Of a stretch of DNA of 64,000 nt, positions 8,878 to 18,017 are shown piece after piece. A program made the position numbers and the translations under genes. The stretch lies in assembly GCF_001613085.1 (NCBI RefSeq), contig NZ_BDBR01000047.1, forward strand, positions 1 to 64,000, written 5' to 3'. Each line of letters begins with the position of its first letter. Position 1 is the first letter of the stretch. The notes under the pieces were generated by a model. It saw only the letters and a program-made list of their open reading frames with translations. It was not told the DNA's origin and searched no databases. The stretch is from Nocardia salmonicida NBRC 13393. Lineage in GTDB: Bacteria > Actinomycetota > Actinomycetes > Mycobacteriales > Mycobacteriaceae.

Positions 8878-9507
8878 CTACAGGCTCTCCACGCAGACGA
8901 CGACGCGGCGCTCGGCGTACTTGAAGCCCGAATCGGCGGCGTCGGGGCAGTCGTCGACGCTGTCGGAGTTCTTGTTGATCGTGATCACCTTGACCGGTTC
9001 GGTCCCGCCCGCGTTGCAGTCGATGCGCTTGGGTTCGTCGCCGCCCACGTCGATGCAGCCGCCGATGACCCAGTCGATGTCGAGGCACAGCGCGCCGGTC
9101 TCGATGCCGTTGAGCGTCTCGGCGTAGAAGTTGTCGCGGTCGCCGACACAGCCGTTGCTGTTCTTGGCCTTGCCGATCACCTTGTAGTTCGACGAGCGGC
9201 TACCGCACGCGGCCTTCTCGATGGTCGCGTCGTCGACGGTGCCGCCGAGCGACACGCAATCGCCGATATTGGCCTGGAAGTCGGTCTTGCCGCCCTTGCT
9301 CGACGTCGGCGCCGGCTTGCTCGCGGTGGGTTTGCCGGTGGTCTTGCCCGGCTTGGTGGTCGGAGTCGCACTGCTCGTCGCGGGGACGACGTCGATCGCC
9401 GGCTGTGCGTGGCCGTCGATGGTGCCTCCGCAACCGGTCGAGACGAACGCGGTCACGGTGATGGCGATCGCGCCGACGAGCCGGCCGATTGGCAAATCTG
9501 CAAACAC
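8878..9507 (-). CDS. LppU-like lipoprotein
   Basis: Exported lipoprotein of 209 residues. The N-terminal signal ends in a lipobox VSTGC (Cys near residue 26), followed by a Thr/Pro/Lys-rich linker to about residue 75. The C-terminal domain carries regularly spaced cysteines (GDCVSL, AACGSR, GCVGD, LCLDIDW, GCID, DDCPD, VVCVESL) and resembles the mycobacterial LppU/SCO3897-like domain of unknown function. Six or more cysteines suggest disulfide bonds outside the cytoplasm. It lies upstream of the MFS gene and diverges from the beta-lactamase-like gene. No catalytic motif is recognised. Confidence 0.75.
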   Translation of the reverse strand: MFADLPIGRLVGAIAITVTAFVSTGCGGTIDGHAQPAIDVVPATSSATPTTKPGKTTGKPTASKPAPTSSKGGKTDFQANIGDCVSLGGTVDDATIEKAACGSRSSNYKVIGKAKNSNGCVGDRDNFYAETLNGIETGALCLDIDWVIGGCIDVGGDEPKRIDCNAGGTEPVKVITINKNSDSVDDCPDAADSGFKYAERRVVVCVESL

Positions 9508-9678
9508 CTACTGTGAATACACCACCGGAGCTACCCCCGTCGACTCCAACCCGGCGGGTCTTGCCTGCGATACCCTTGGGATTCCGGTCGCCGAGTGCGG
9601 AGCGGGGCCCCCGATCGCGTATCAGGAGGTAGCCATGGTGTTTCCGAGGCGAGGCCGTCCGAGTAGTCCACGCACATC

Positions 9679-10887
9679 GTGAGTAGTAACCCGGCGCCGG
9701 TCGGTGATTTCGCGGCCCCACGGCAGATGGTGGTCGATCCGCGCTTCATCCGCCTCGCCGATCATTTCTTCGGGATGTTCTCCCAGCCCAGTCGTGGTGG
9801 CGGTGCGCTGGCCATCTACCTGGACGGGCGCCCGGTGGTCGATATCTGGGCGGGCTGGGCGGCCAAGGATCTGCGCTGGACCGGCGAGAACATCGCGCTC
9901 ACCTTCTCCACCGGCAAGGGCGTCGCCGCCACTGTGCTGCACCGGGTGGCCGAGCGCGGGCTCATCGACTACGAGGAGCCGGTGGCCACCTACTGGCCGG
10001 AGTTCGGGGCACACGGCAAGGACGACATCACCGTGCGTGACGTGCTGTCCCATCGCGCGGGCCTGCATCGGGTACGCGGCCTGGTCCCCGGTCGCGAGGG
10101 CATTCTCGACTACGACGCGGTGGTGACCGCCCTCGCCGAGAGCCCCGCCGACCCGCGCCGCATCCGTACCTCGGGCTATCACGCGATCACCTTCGGCTGG
10201 TTGGTCGCCGAGATCGTGCAGCGGGTGACCGGTGAGCCCTTCACCGAGGTACTGCGTCGAGAAGTGGCCCAGCCGTTGGGTATCGACGAGTTCTGGTTCC
10301 AGGTACCGCCGGGCCAGCGGCACCGGATCGCGAAGATCTTTCCGCACCTGGCGCCACCGGGGATTCGCTGGAACACCGCGTCGTCGGTGTTGTCGTGGGT
10401 GCGGCCCGCGCGCGGGCTCGCCGAGGCGGGCATGCCGGAGAGTTTCGACGAACTCGTCCGCGATCCGCGGGTGCACGATGCGGTGATGCCCGGCTGGAAC
10501 GGCGTGTTCTCGGCACGGGCGCTGGCGAGGATGTACGGGGCGCTCGCCAATGGCGGCCAGGTGGGTGAGGTGCGGTTCCTGCGGCCGGAGACGATCGAGA
10601 CGATCAACCGGACCCAGCAGACCAGCAGCCGCGACTATGTCCTCGGACTTCCGCTGCGGTTCACTCTCGGCTACCACCGGCCGGTGCTGATGACCAAACA
10701 GCAGCCGCGAAATGCCTTCGGCCACTATGGCGTCGGCGGATCGGGCGCCTACGCCGATCCTGATCTGGGGATGTCGATCGCGTTCGTCACCAACCGGCTG
10801 GGTGGGGCCGTCACGGCGCTCGGTGACGCGCGGCTGGCCAAGCTGGCGGCGATCGCGCAGGGGACCGTACGCGCGGCGCGTCGCTGA
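9679..10887 (+). CDS. Serine hydrolase, beta-lactamase/esterase EstB family
   Basis: Cytoplasmic serine hydrolase of 402 residues with the beta-lactamase (class C/penicillin-binding) fold; no signal peptide is present. The nucleophile motif S-x-x-K appears as STGK (in LTFSTGKGVAAT, about residues 77-80), and the usual Tyr motif region is SGYHAITFGWL (about 173-183). A late FGHYGVGGSGAYADP segment matches the KTG-equivalent HxGxGG motif of family VIII esterases. These features favour an ester hydrolase rather than a true beta-lactamase. It is 36 bp upstream of the P450 gene on the same strand, so the two may be cotranscribed in a lipid or xenobiotic pathway. Confidence 0.82.
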   Translation: MSSNPAPVGDFAAPRQMVVDPRFIRLADHFFGMFSQPSRGGGALAIYLDGRPVVDIWAGWAAKDLRWTGENIALTFSTGKGVAATVLHRVAERGLIDYEEPVATYWPEFGAHGKDDITVRDVLSHRAGLHRVRGLVPGREGILDYDAVVTALAESPADPRRIRTSGYHAITFGWLVAEIVQRVTGEPFTEVLRREVAQPLGIDEFWFQVPPGQRHRIAKIFPHLAPPGIRWNTASSVLSWVRPARGLAEAGMPESFDELVRDPRVHDAVMPGWNGVFSARALARMYGALANGGQVGEVRFLRPETIETINRTQQTSSRDYVLGLPLRFTLGYHRPVLMTKQQPRNAFGHYGVGGSGAYADPDLGMSIAFVTNRLGGAVTALGDARLAKLAAIAQGTVRAARR

Positions 10888-10923
10888 TCGAACCGCCGGG
10901 AGGAGTCCGCCGTAGTAGAGGAC

Positions 10924-12261
10924 ATGAGTTCGCTGAGCCCCGCGCCCGCCGCGCCGCGCCTTTCGCTGCTGCACGGCGTCGCCGCGGGGCGGGATTTCGA
11001 GGGCTACCTGCGACGACGCGGGGCGCGCAGTGATCCGTTCGCGGTCGGGTTCCCCGGGTTTCCGCCCGTACTGTTCACCGGAACGGCCGAGGGCGCGCGC
11101 GAATTGTTCCGGGCGCCCGTCGCACTGCTCGAGCCGCCTCGACCCAATCCGATCGAGCCGATGGTCGGGGCCGCGTCGCTGATTCTCAGTTCCGGGACGC
11201 GGCATCGCACGGATCGCGCGCTGCTGGCGCCGGCGTTACACGGCGCTCGGATGCGGTTGTTGGGGAAGGTGATCCGGGATGCCGCACTGCACGAAATCCA
11301 TTGTGGTGCAGGGGGTCCCTGGCAACTCGGCACTCGGATCGATGCGCTCACGGCCGCGCGCGCCATCACCCTGCGCGTCATCCTCGCCGCGGTGTTCGGT
11401 TCCGATTCCGATCGCGCGGCCGAATACGGCCTTCCGGTCACCGATTTCCTCGCCGCGTTCACCACCCCGCTGATGGTGGCGCCCGTATTACGCCACGGCA
11501 TGGGCGGTTTCGGTCCGTGGGAGCGGTTCACCGCGACTCGGGAGCGACTGGACGAGCTGATCACGGCCGACATCACCCGGCGCCGCCGCACCGGCCCGTC
11601 AGACGGTGATCTGCTCGATCTCCTCCTCGCCCTGCGCTACGACGACGGCACCGCGCCCACCGACCCCGAACTGTGCGACCAGCTACGCACCCTGCTCGTC
11701 GCGGGCCACGAAACCACCGCGACCACGCTCACCTGGGCGCTCTATCACCTGCACCGCGAACCCGGCCTGCTCGATCGCGTGCTCGCCGAGCTGCCCACCG
11801 CGGGCGACGACCCCGCCGAACAGACCCGGCTACCGCTGCTCGACGCCGTCTGCCAGGAAACCCTGCGCCTGCACCCGCCGGTACCGATCGTGCTGCGCAC
11901 GGTGAAGGAGCCGTTGCGCTGGCGCGGAGTCGACGTGGCCGCGGGCGCCACCATCGGCCTTGCCGTCGGCGTCCTGCACAGCCAGCCGTCCACCTGGCCG
12001 GCGCCGCACCTGTTCCATCCCGACCGATTCCTCGGCCGCGTGGTGACCCCGTTCGAGTTCGCGCCGTTCGGCGGCGGCCACCGCCGTTGCATCGGCGCGA
12101 CGCTGGCCGACTACGAGCTGCGGATCGTGCTGGCAACGCTGCTGACCGAGGTCAGGTTGGCCCTCGAGCCGTCGCTGGCGCTCGGTAGGCGACCACGCAC
12201 GGTGCCGCGCAATCTCGCGACCGCGCCGGATCGAGCGATCCACTTCACACGGACCGAGTGA
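10924..12261 (+). CDS. Cytochrome P450 monooxygenase
   Basis: Haem monooxygenase of 445 residues, typical bacterial P450 length, without a membrane anchor. All core motifs are present: I-helix oxygen-binding AGHETTATT, the ExxR motif in ETLRLHPPVP, and the haem-thiolate loop FAPFGGGHRRCIGATLA with Cys as the iron ligand. The best family-level resemblance by eye is to mycobacterial CYP132/CYP136/CYP102-like fatty-acyl or sterol oxidising types, but the subfamily and substrate are not determined. It follows the serine hydrolase gene closely. No ferredoxin or reductase gene is adjacent, so electrons must come from elsewhere. Confidence 0.93.
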   Translation: MSSLSPAPAAPRLSLLHGVAAGRDFEGYLRRRGARSDPFAVGFPGFPPVLFTGTAEGARELFRAPVALLEPPRPNPIEPMVGAASLILSSGTRHRTDRALLAPALHGARMRLLGKVIRDAALHEIHCGAGGPWQLGTRIDALTAARAITLRVILAAVFGSDSDRAAEYGLPVTDFLAAFTTPLMVAPVLRHGMGGFGPWERFTATRERLDELITADITRRRRTGPSDGDLLDLLLALRYDDGTAPTDPELCDQLRTLLVAGHETTATTLTWALYHLHREPGLLDRVLAELPTAGDDPAEQTRLPLLDAVCQETLRLHPPVPIVLRTVKEPLRWRGVDVAAGATIGLAVGVLHSQPSTWPAPHLFHPDRFLGRVVTPFEFAPFGGGHRRCIGATLADYELRIVLATLLTEVRLALEPSLALGRRPRTVPRNLATAPDRAIHFTRTE

Positions 12262-12580
12262 TATGCCTCACGTGACGTTTGAGACTCACACCCCTGTGCT
12301 TCCCGGCTGTTCGCACGCACTGCCATCGACTCGCCGCTGTGAGCGCGGCGTTTGACGAAAGCCGATGAATAACAGCACGTTATGTGACGCACGGCACATA
12401 GTTGCCGCCCTGTTATCACCGCGCAACACGGCTGGCACCCGGTCACCTGGTGCGGGTAGTAATGGAGGGTCAGGGTCGGGGACGTCGTTACCCCGTAGAG
12501 ACCCGTTGCGGCCTCTGCGTCAATGAGAAAAAGCGTCAATGAGTAGATCTCGGGCCGCCGCACGCGGAACGAGAGATGGA
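12262..12580. promoter_or_regulatory. Long leader region upstream of L,D-transpeptidase
   Basis: These 319 bases hold no convincing gene. They contain a CRP-type palindrome (listed separately) and several short inverted repeats, so the transpeptidase message may have a long 5' leader. I looked for a ydaO-type (c-di-AMP) riboswitch, which precedes some actinobacterial cell-wall genes, and did not find its conserved core. Confidence 0.4.
12383..12398. promoter_or_regulatory. CRP/GlxR-type operator
   Basis: TGTGACGCACGGCACA matches the actinobacterial cAMP-receptor consensus TGTGA-N6-TCACA at 9 of 10 fixed positions, and the flanks TA...TA extend the palindrome to TATGTG/CACATA. It lies 198 bp before the L,D-transpeptidase start. 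The mycobacterial Crp and corynebacterial GlxR regulons include cell-wall remodelling genes. Confidence 0.5.
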
Positions 12581-13471
12581 ATGGACGAGAAACCTATGCA
12601 CTACGAGGCAAATATGCGGCAATCGCGCTGGCTCCGCCGGGGTCTGCTGCTGTCGGCGGCGATCGCGGCGACCGGCGCGCTGATCGCCGTGCCCGCGCAG
12701 GCTCAGCCGACTCTGCCGGGCTTCGGCGCCGGTTCGAGCCAGCCCGCGGTGAACGAGCCCGCGCAGCAGGCGCCGTTCGCGCCGCCGAACATCAACATCG
12801 CCGACGGCGAGACCGTCGGCGTCGCGCAGCCGATCATCATCACCTTCCAGGAGCCGGTCGAGGACCGCGCGGCCGCCGAGCGGGCCATCAAGGTCACCTC
12901 GAGCACCAACGCGCCGGGCTACTTCTACTGGACCTCCAGCAAGCAGGTCCGCTGGAAGCCCGCCGAGTTCTGGCCCGCCAACACCAACGTGACCGTGGCC
13001 GCGGGTGGCACCACCAGCGCGTTCCACATCGGTGACGCGTTCGTCGCCACCGTCGACGACGCCACCAAGATGATCGTCGTGACGATCAACGGTGAGGTCG
13101 TGCGCGAGATGCCGACCTCGCTCGGCAAGACCGGTCACGAGACCCCCAACGGCACCTACATCGTGGGTGAGCGGCTCGAGAAGATGACGATGGACTCGTC
13201 CACCTACGGCGTGCCGGTCACCGACCCCGAGGGCTACAAGCTCGAGGTCGAATACGCCACCCGCATCTCCAACAGCGGCATCTTCGTCCACGCCGCACCG
13301 TGGTCGGTCGCGCAGCAGGGCTATTCCAACGCCAGCCACGGCTGCCTCAATGTGAGCACCGAGGACGCGAAGTGGTTCCTGGAGAACTCGCGCCGCGGTG
13401 ACGCCGTGGTCATCACCGGCACCCAGGGCGGAACCCTCAGTGCGGGTGACGGTCTCGGCGACTGGAACTGA
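12581..13471 (+). CDS. L,D-transpeptidase (YkuD, Ig-like domain)
   Basis: Cell-wall enzyme that forms 3-3 cross-links between meso-diaminopimelate residues of peptidoglycan. The protein is 296 residues: an N-terminal signal/anchor (about residues 15-45, ending near PAQAQP), a short Pro-rich linker, a bacterial Ig-like domain (about 60-150, IIITFQEPVEDRAAAERAIK) and a YkuD catalytic domain (about 155-290). The active site ASHGCLNVS has the conserved His, Ser, His and nucleophilic Cys. The start is ATG 12581 with GAGAG 5 nt upstream; ATG 12614 (MRQSRW) is an alternative that gives a more standard signal peptide. The architecture matches mycobacterial LdtMt2/LdtMt5-type enzymes. It is targeted by carbapenems in the known family. 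Confidence 0.92.
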   Translation: MDEKPMHYEANMRQSRWLRRGLLLSAAIAATGALIAVPAQAQPTLPGFGAGSSQPAVNEPAQQAPFAPPNINIADGETVGVAQPIIITFQEPVEDRAAAERAIKVTSSTNAPGYFYWTSSKQVRWKPAEFWPANTNVTVAAGGTTSAFHIGDAFVATVDDATKMIVVTINGEVVREMPTSLGKTGHETPNGTYIVGERLEKMTMDSSTYGVPVTDPEGYKLEVEYATRISNSGIFVHAAPWSVAQQGYSNASHGCLNVSTEDAKWFLENSRRGDAVVITGTQGGTLSAGDGLGDWN

Positions 13472-13604
13472 TGTACTGAGCTCATCCGCCTCTCCGCGTA
13501 TTCTGGCCGGACTCAGGCGGGTTGGTTGTCGGCGACGCGGCCGACAGTCGGGTGAGTGCAGAGTCAGCCGGTTCCCGGTGAGTTACCCATGTACTCGCTG
13601 AAGA

Positions 13605-13647
13605 AGGGCCGAACAATACGATCAAACAGGCCGTGTTGTTCGGCCCT
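13605..13647 (+). terminator. Hairpin terminator after L,D-transpeptidase
   Basis: A 12-bp perfect stem (AGGGCCGAACAA at 13605-13616 with TTGTTCGGCCCT at 13636-13647) and a 19-nt loop lie between the transpeptidase and ugpA. Only a short T run follows, as is common for actinobacterial terminators. Confidence 0.65.
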
Positions 13648-13673
13648 TTGCTGTAATCAGTCCTGTGTGCCCG

Positions 13674-14648
13674 ATGTTCAGAAAATCGGCGGGCAGGGTT
13701 AACCAACGGTTCGCCATGCGCCGTAAAGCTGCCGCGGTGCGACAGAGTCCGGAGCGGGTGCTCCCCGGGAGAAACCGTCCGTGGCAGGACTACGCGCTGT
13801 TCGTGGTACTCGTGGTGCCGAACCTGGCGCTGCTCACCCTGTTCGTTTACCGACCGCTTGCCGACAACATCCGGTTGTCGTTCACCGACTGGAATATCGC
13901 TGATCCGGTGGCGAATTCGGTCGGGTTCGACAACTACATCGAATGGTGGCAGCGAGACGACTCATGGAAGGTCGTCAGCAATACGGTGATCTTCACCGTG
14001 GCGGCCGTCGTGGTGAGTATGGCGCTCGGCCTCGCACTCGCGATGCTGCTCGATCGAAAACTGTTCGGGCGCAATGTAGTCCGCTCCGCCATTTTCGCGC
14101 CGTTCGTGATTTCGGGCGCGGCGATCGGGGTAGCTTTTCAATTCATCTTCGATCCGAGTTTCGGTCTGGTACAAGATGTCCTGCACCGGGTCGGCGTAGA
14201 CAATGTGCCGGATTTCTATCAGGACCCGGAATGGGCCCTGTTCATGGTGACGCTCACCTACATCTGGAAGAACCTCGGCTACGCCTTCGTGATCTATCTG
14301 GCCGCGCTGCAAGGCGTGCGCGCCGAATTACTCGAAGCCGCCGAAATGGACGGTGCGAACAGCTGGACTCGATTCACGAAAGTCCTTCTGCCACAACTAC
14401 GCCCGACAACCTTCTTCCTGTCGATCACCGTATTGCTGAACTCGCTCCAAGTCTTCGACATCATCAATGTGATGACGCGCGGCGGACCGCTCGGCAACGG
14501 CACGACCACGATGGTGTTCCAGGTGTACGAGGAGTCGTTCCGCAATTTCCGGGCCGGGTACGGCGCCACCGTGGCCACGATCATGTTCGTGGTGCTGCTG
14601 GTGGTCACGTTGATCCAGGTGCGCGTGATGGACCGAGGCGAACGATGA
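13674..14648 (+). CDS. ugpA: ABC transporter permease UgpA
   Basis: First permease of a glycerophosphodiester/sn-glycerol-3-phosphate type importer, MalF/UgpA family, 324 residues with six membrane helices. The BPD_transp_1 EAA loop is seen as EAAEMDGANSWTRFTKVLLP (about residues 222-241). GTG 13665 and ATG 13716 are alternative starts; no strong ribosome site decides. The stop overlaps the ugpE start by 4 bp (ATGA). The gene order ugpA-ugpE-ugpB-ugpC is that of M. tuberculosis Rv2835c-Rv2832c, whose known substrate is glycerophosphocholine. Confidence 0.9.
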   Translation: MFRKSAGRVNQRFAMRRKAAAVRQSPERVLPGRNRPWQDYALFVVLVVPNLALLTLFVYRPLADNIRLSFTDWNIADPVANSVGFDNYIEWWQRDDSWKVVSNTVIFTVAAVVVSMALGLALAMLLDRKLFGRNVVRSAIFAPFVISGAAIGVAFQFIFDPSFGLVQDVLHRVGVDNVPDFYQDPEWALFMVTLTYIWKNLGYAFVIYLAALQGVRAELLEAAEMDGANSWTRFTKVLLPQLRPTTFFLSITVLLNSLQVFDIINVMTRGGPLGNGTTTMVFQVYEESFRNFRAGYGATVATIMFVVLLVVTLIQVRVMDRGER

Positions 14649-15511
14649 AACATGTGGGCCCGCAGACGCTTTCGTACCAGCGTCGCGAACGCGCCGTCAC
14701 CCTCCTCGGCTACGCGGCCATGGCGTGTGTGTTGATCATCGTCGGGGTCCCGCTGTTCTGGATCCTGATCACCTCGCTCAAGGACCGCTCCGACATCTAC
14801 ACCCAGCCCGCGGTCTACTGGCCGCACAGCTGGCACCCGGAGAACTACAGCCACGCCACCACCACGGTGCCGTTCTGGACGTTCCTGCGGAACTCGCTGA
14901 TCGTCACCGGCGTGGTGTCGGTGGTGAAGTTCGCGCTCGGCGTGTTCAGCGCCTACGGCCTGGTGTTCCTGCGCTTCCCCGGCAAGAACATCGTGTTCCT
15001 GGTGATCATCGCGGCGCTGATGGTGCCCAACCAGATCACCGTCATCTCCAACTACGCGTTCATCGCGCAGCTCGGCTGGCGAAACACCTTCCAGGGCATC
15101 ATCGTTCCGCTCTGCGGCGTCGCCTTCGGCACCTTCCTGATGCGCAACCACTTCCTGTCGCTGCCCGCCGAGGTGATCGAGGCGGCGCGGATGGACGGGG
15201 CGAACTGGTGGCGGCTGCTCACCCGCGTGGTGCTGCCCATGTCGGGGCCGACGATGGTGGCGTTCGCGGTGGTGACGCTGGTCAACGAGTGGAACGAGTA
15301 CCTCTGGCCGTTCCTGATGGCCGATTCCGCCGACGTCGCGACGTTGCCGGTGGGCCTGACCCTGCTACAGAACACCGAGAACCCCAGCGTCACCAACTGG
15401 GGGCCGGTCATGGCGGGCACCGTGCTCACCATGTTGCCGATCCTCATCGTCTTCCTTGCCCTGCAACGTCACATGATCAAGGGCCTCACCTCCGGTGCGG
15501 TCAAGGGTTAA
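14645..15511 (+). CDS. ugpE: ABC transporter permease UgpE
   Basis: Second permease of the importer, MalG/UgpE family, 288 residues, six helices. The start at ATG 14645 overlaps the ugpA stop; longer readings into ugpA are out of its frame of use. The EAA loop is EAARMDGANWWRLLTRVVLP (about residues 179-198). It pairs with UgpA as the heterodimeric pore and docks on the UgpC ATPase. The ugpB start is 21 bp downstream, so this is one operon. Confidence 0.92.
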   Translation: MKHVGPQTLSYQRRERAVTLLGYAAMACVLIIVGVPLFWILITSLKDRSDIYTQPAVYWPHSWHPENYSHATTTVPFWTFLRNSLIVTGVVSVVKFALGVFSAYGLVFLRFPGKNIVFLVIIAALMVPNQITVISNYAFIAQLGWRNTFQGIIVPLCGVAFGTFLMRNHFLSLPAEVIEAARMDGANWWRLLTRVVLPMSGPTMVAFAVVTLVNEWNEYLWPFLMADSADVATLPVGLTLLQNTENPSVTNWGPVMAGTVLTMLPILIVFLALQRHMIKGLTSGAVKG

Positions 15512-15532
15512 ATCTCGAACAGGAGTTCGCCA

Positions 15533-16861
15533 GTGTCCAACTCACGATTCCCGGCGTTGAGTCGCCGTGGCTTCCTCGGCCTGACCGGCGGCGTCGCCGC
15601 TGCCGCCGCGCTGTCCGCGTGCGCGGGCACCGGCGGCGGATCCGGCGATTCCGGGGACGCCGGCACCATCACCTTCTGGTCCAACCACCCCGGCACCTCC
15701 AAGGAGCTGGAGCTGGAGCTGATCAACCGCTTCCAGACCGCGCACCCCGACCTGAAGGTGAACCTGGTCGACGCGGGCAAGAACTACGAAGAGGTGGCGC
15801 AGAAGTTCAACGCCGCGCTCACCGGCGGTGAACTGCCCGATGTTGTTGTGCTGTCCGATGTCTGGTGGTTCAACTACGCGCTGAGTAAGGCCATCGAGCC
15901 GCTCGACGGGCACTTCGGCGCCGCGGGTGTGCAGCTGAGCGACTACGTCGACTCGCTCGCCGCGGACTACCTGTTCGACGGCAAGCACTACGCGCTGCCC
16001 TACGCCCGTTCGACGCCGCTGTTCTACTACAACAAGGACGTCTGGGCGAAAGCCGGACTGCCCGACCGCGGCCCGAACTCCTGGCAGGAATTCGACGAGT
16101 GGGGCCCCAAGCTTCAGTCGCTCGTCGGCGCCGACAAGTTCGCGCATGCCTGGGGTGACGCCAAGAACTACCTGGGCTGGACCTTCCAAGGCCCGAACTG
16201 GACTTTCGGCGGCGCCTACTCCGATCAGTGGAAGCTGAAGTTCACCGATCCGGGCTCGATCGCCGCGGCCACCTACCTGCGCGACTCGATCAACGTCAAG
16301 AAGTACGCCGCGATCCGCCCGCAGATCGCGGTCGACTTCGGCACCGGCGTCGCCGCCTCGACCATCGCGTCCACCGGCGATTTGAAGGGCATCAAGAAGA
16401 ACGCCGACGGCAAGTTCGAGGTGGGCACCGCGTTCCTGCCGCATCCGAACGGTCCCGGCGTCACCACCGGAGGCGCGGGTCTCGCCGTGCCTTCACGGAT
16501 CTCCGACGCGCGAAAGGTGAACGCGCTCAAGTTCATCGAGTTCATCACCAACGCGGCCAACACCGCGTACTTCACGCAGAACACGGGCTACATGCCGGTG
16601 CGCAAGTCGGCGGTGACCGACCCTAGCGAGATCGACTTCCTGGCGAAGAACCCGAACTCCAAGGTCGCCATCGACCAGCTCTCGGTAGCGAAGTCGCAGG
16701 ACTACGCGCGGGTGTTCGTGCCCGGCGCCGATCAGATCATCGGCACCGGTTACGAGCAGATCGGCCTCCAGAACGCCGATCCGGCAACGGTTCTCGCGAA
16801 GGTGGCGGCCGACGTGCAGGCGATCATCGACCGGCAGATCACGCCCAAGCTGCCCAAGTAG
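15533..16861 (+). CDS. ugpB: Tat-exported glycerophosphodiester-binding lipoprotein UgpB
   Basis: Solute-binding lipoprotein of the Ugp importer, 442 residues. The GTG start at 15533 has AGGAG 7 nt upstream. The N-terminus has a twin-arginine motif SRRGFLGL followed by a lipobox LSAC (Cys near residue 30), so it is exported folded and lipid-anchored. The mature part is an extracellular solute-binding type 1 domain. Segments such as ITFWSNHPGTS, DAGKNYEEVAQKFNAAL and YARSTPLFYYNK align closely with what I know of M. tuberculosis UgpB (Rv2833c), which binds glycerophosphocholine rather than glycerol-3-phosphate. The same ligand is likely here by inference. Confidence 0.92.
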   Translation: MSNSRFPALSRRGFLGLTGGVAAAAALSACAGTGGGSGDSGDAGTITFWSNHPGTSKELELELINRFQTAHPDLKVNLVDAGKNYEEVAQKFNAALTGGELPDVVVLSDVWWFNYALSKAIEPLDGHFGAAGVQLSDYVDSLAADYLFDGKHYALPYARSTPLFYYNKDVWAKAGLPDRGPNSWQEFDEWGPKLQSLVGADKFAHAWGDAKNYLGWTFQGPNWTFGGAYSDQWKLKFTDPGSIAAATYLRDSINVKKYAAIRPQIAVDFGTGVAASTIASTGDLKGIKKNADGKFEVGTAFLPHPNGPGVTTGGAGLAVPSRISDARKVNALKFIEFITNAANTAYFTQNTGYMPVRKSAVTDPSEIDFLAKNPNSKVAIDQLSVAKSQDYARVFVPGADQIIGTGYEQIGLQNADPATVLAKVAADVQAIIDRQITPKLPK

Positions 16862-16870
16862 TTCCCCCAC

Positions 16871-16899
16871 GGGCCGGTGGTTCGTTGGACCACCGGCCC
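16871..16899 (+). terminator. Intra-operon hairpin between ugpB and ugpC
   Basis: An 11-bp perfect stem (GGGCCGGTGGT with ACCACCGGCCC) and a 7-nt loop begin 10 bp after the ugpB stop, followed by GTTTCG. It may stabilise the ugpB message 3' end or attenuate ugpC, giving more binding protein than ATPase, as in many binding-protein operons. Confidence 0.65.
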
Positions 16900-16929
16900 G
16901 TTTCGCATTCCCTGCTAGGAGAATTCCCC

Positions 16930-18006
<1,077 letters not shown>

Positions 18007-18017
18007 GACCCGGGGGG

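Noticed and set aside
12262..12580. Possible c-di-AMP (ydaO) riboswitch before the L,D-transpeptidase.
   Set aside because: GGGGAC and similar words occur, but the conserved core order and pseudo-symmetric stems are not found.
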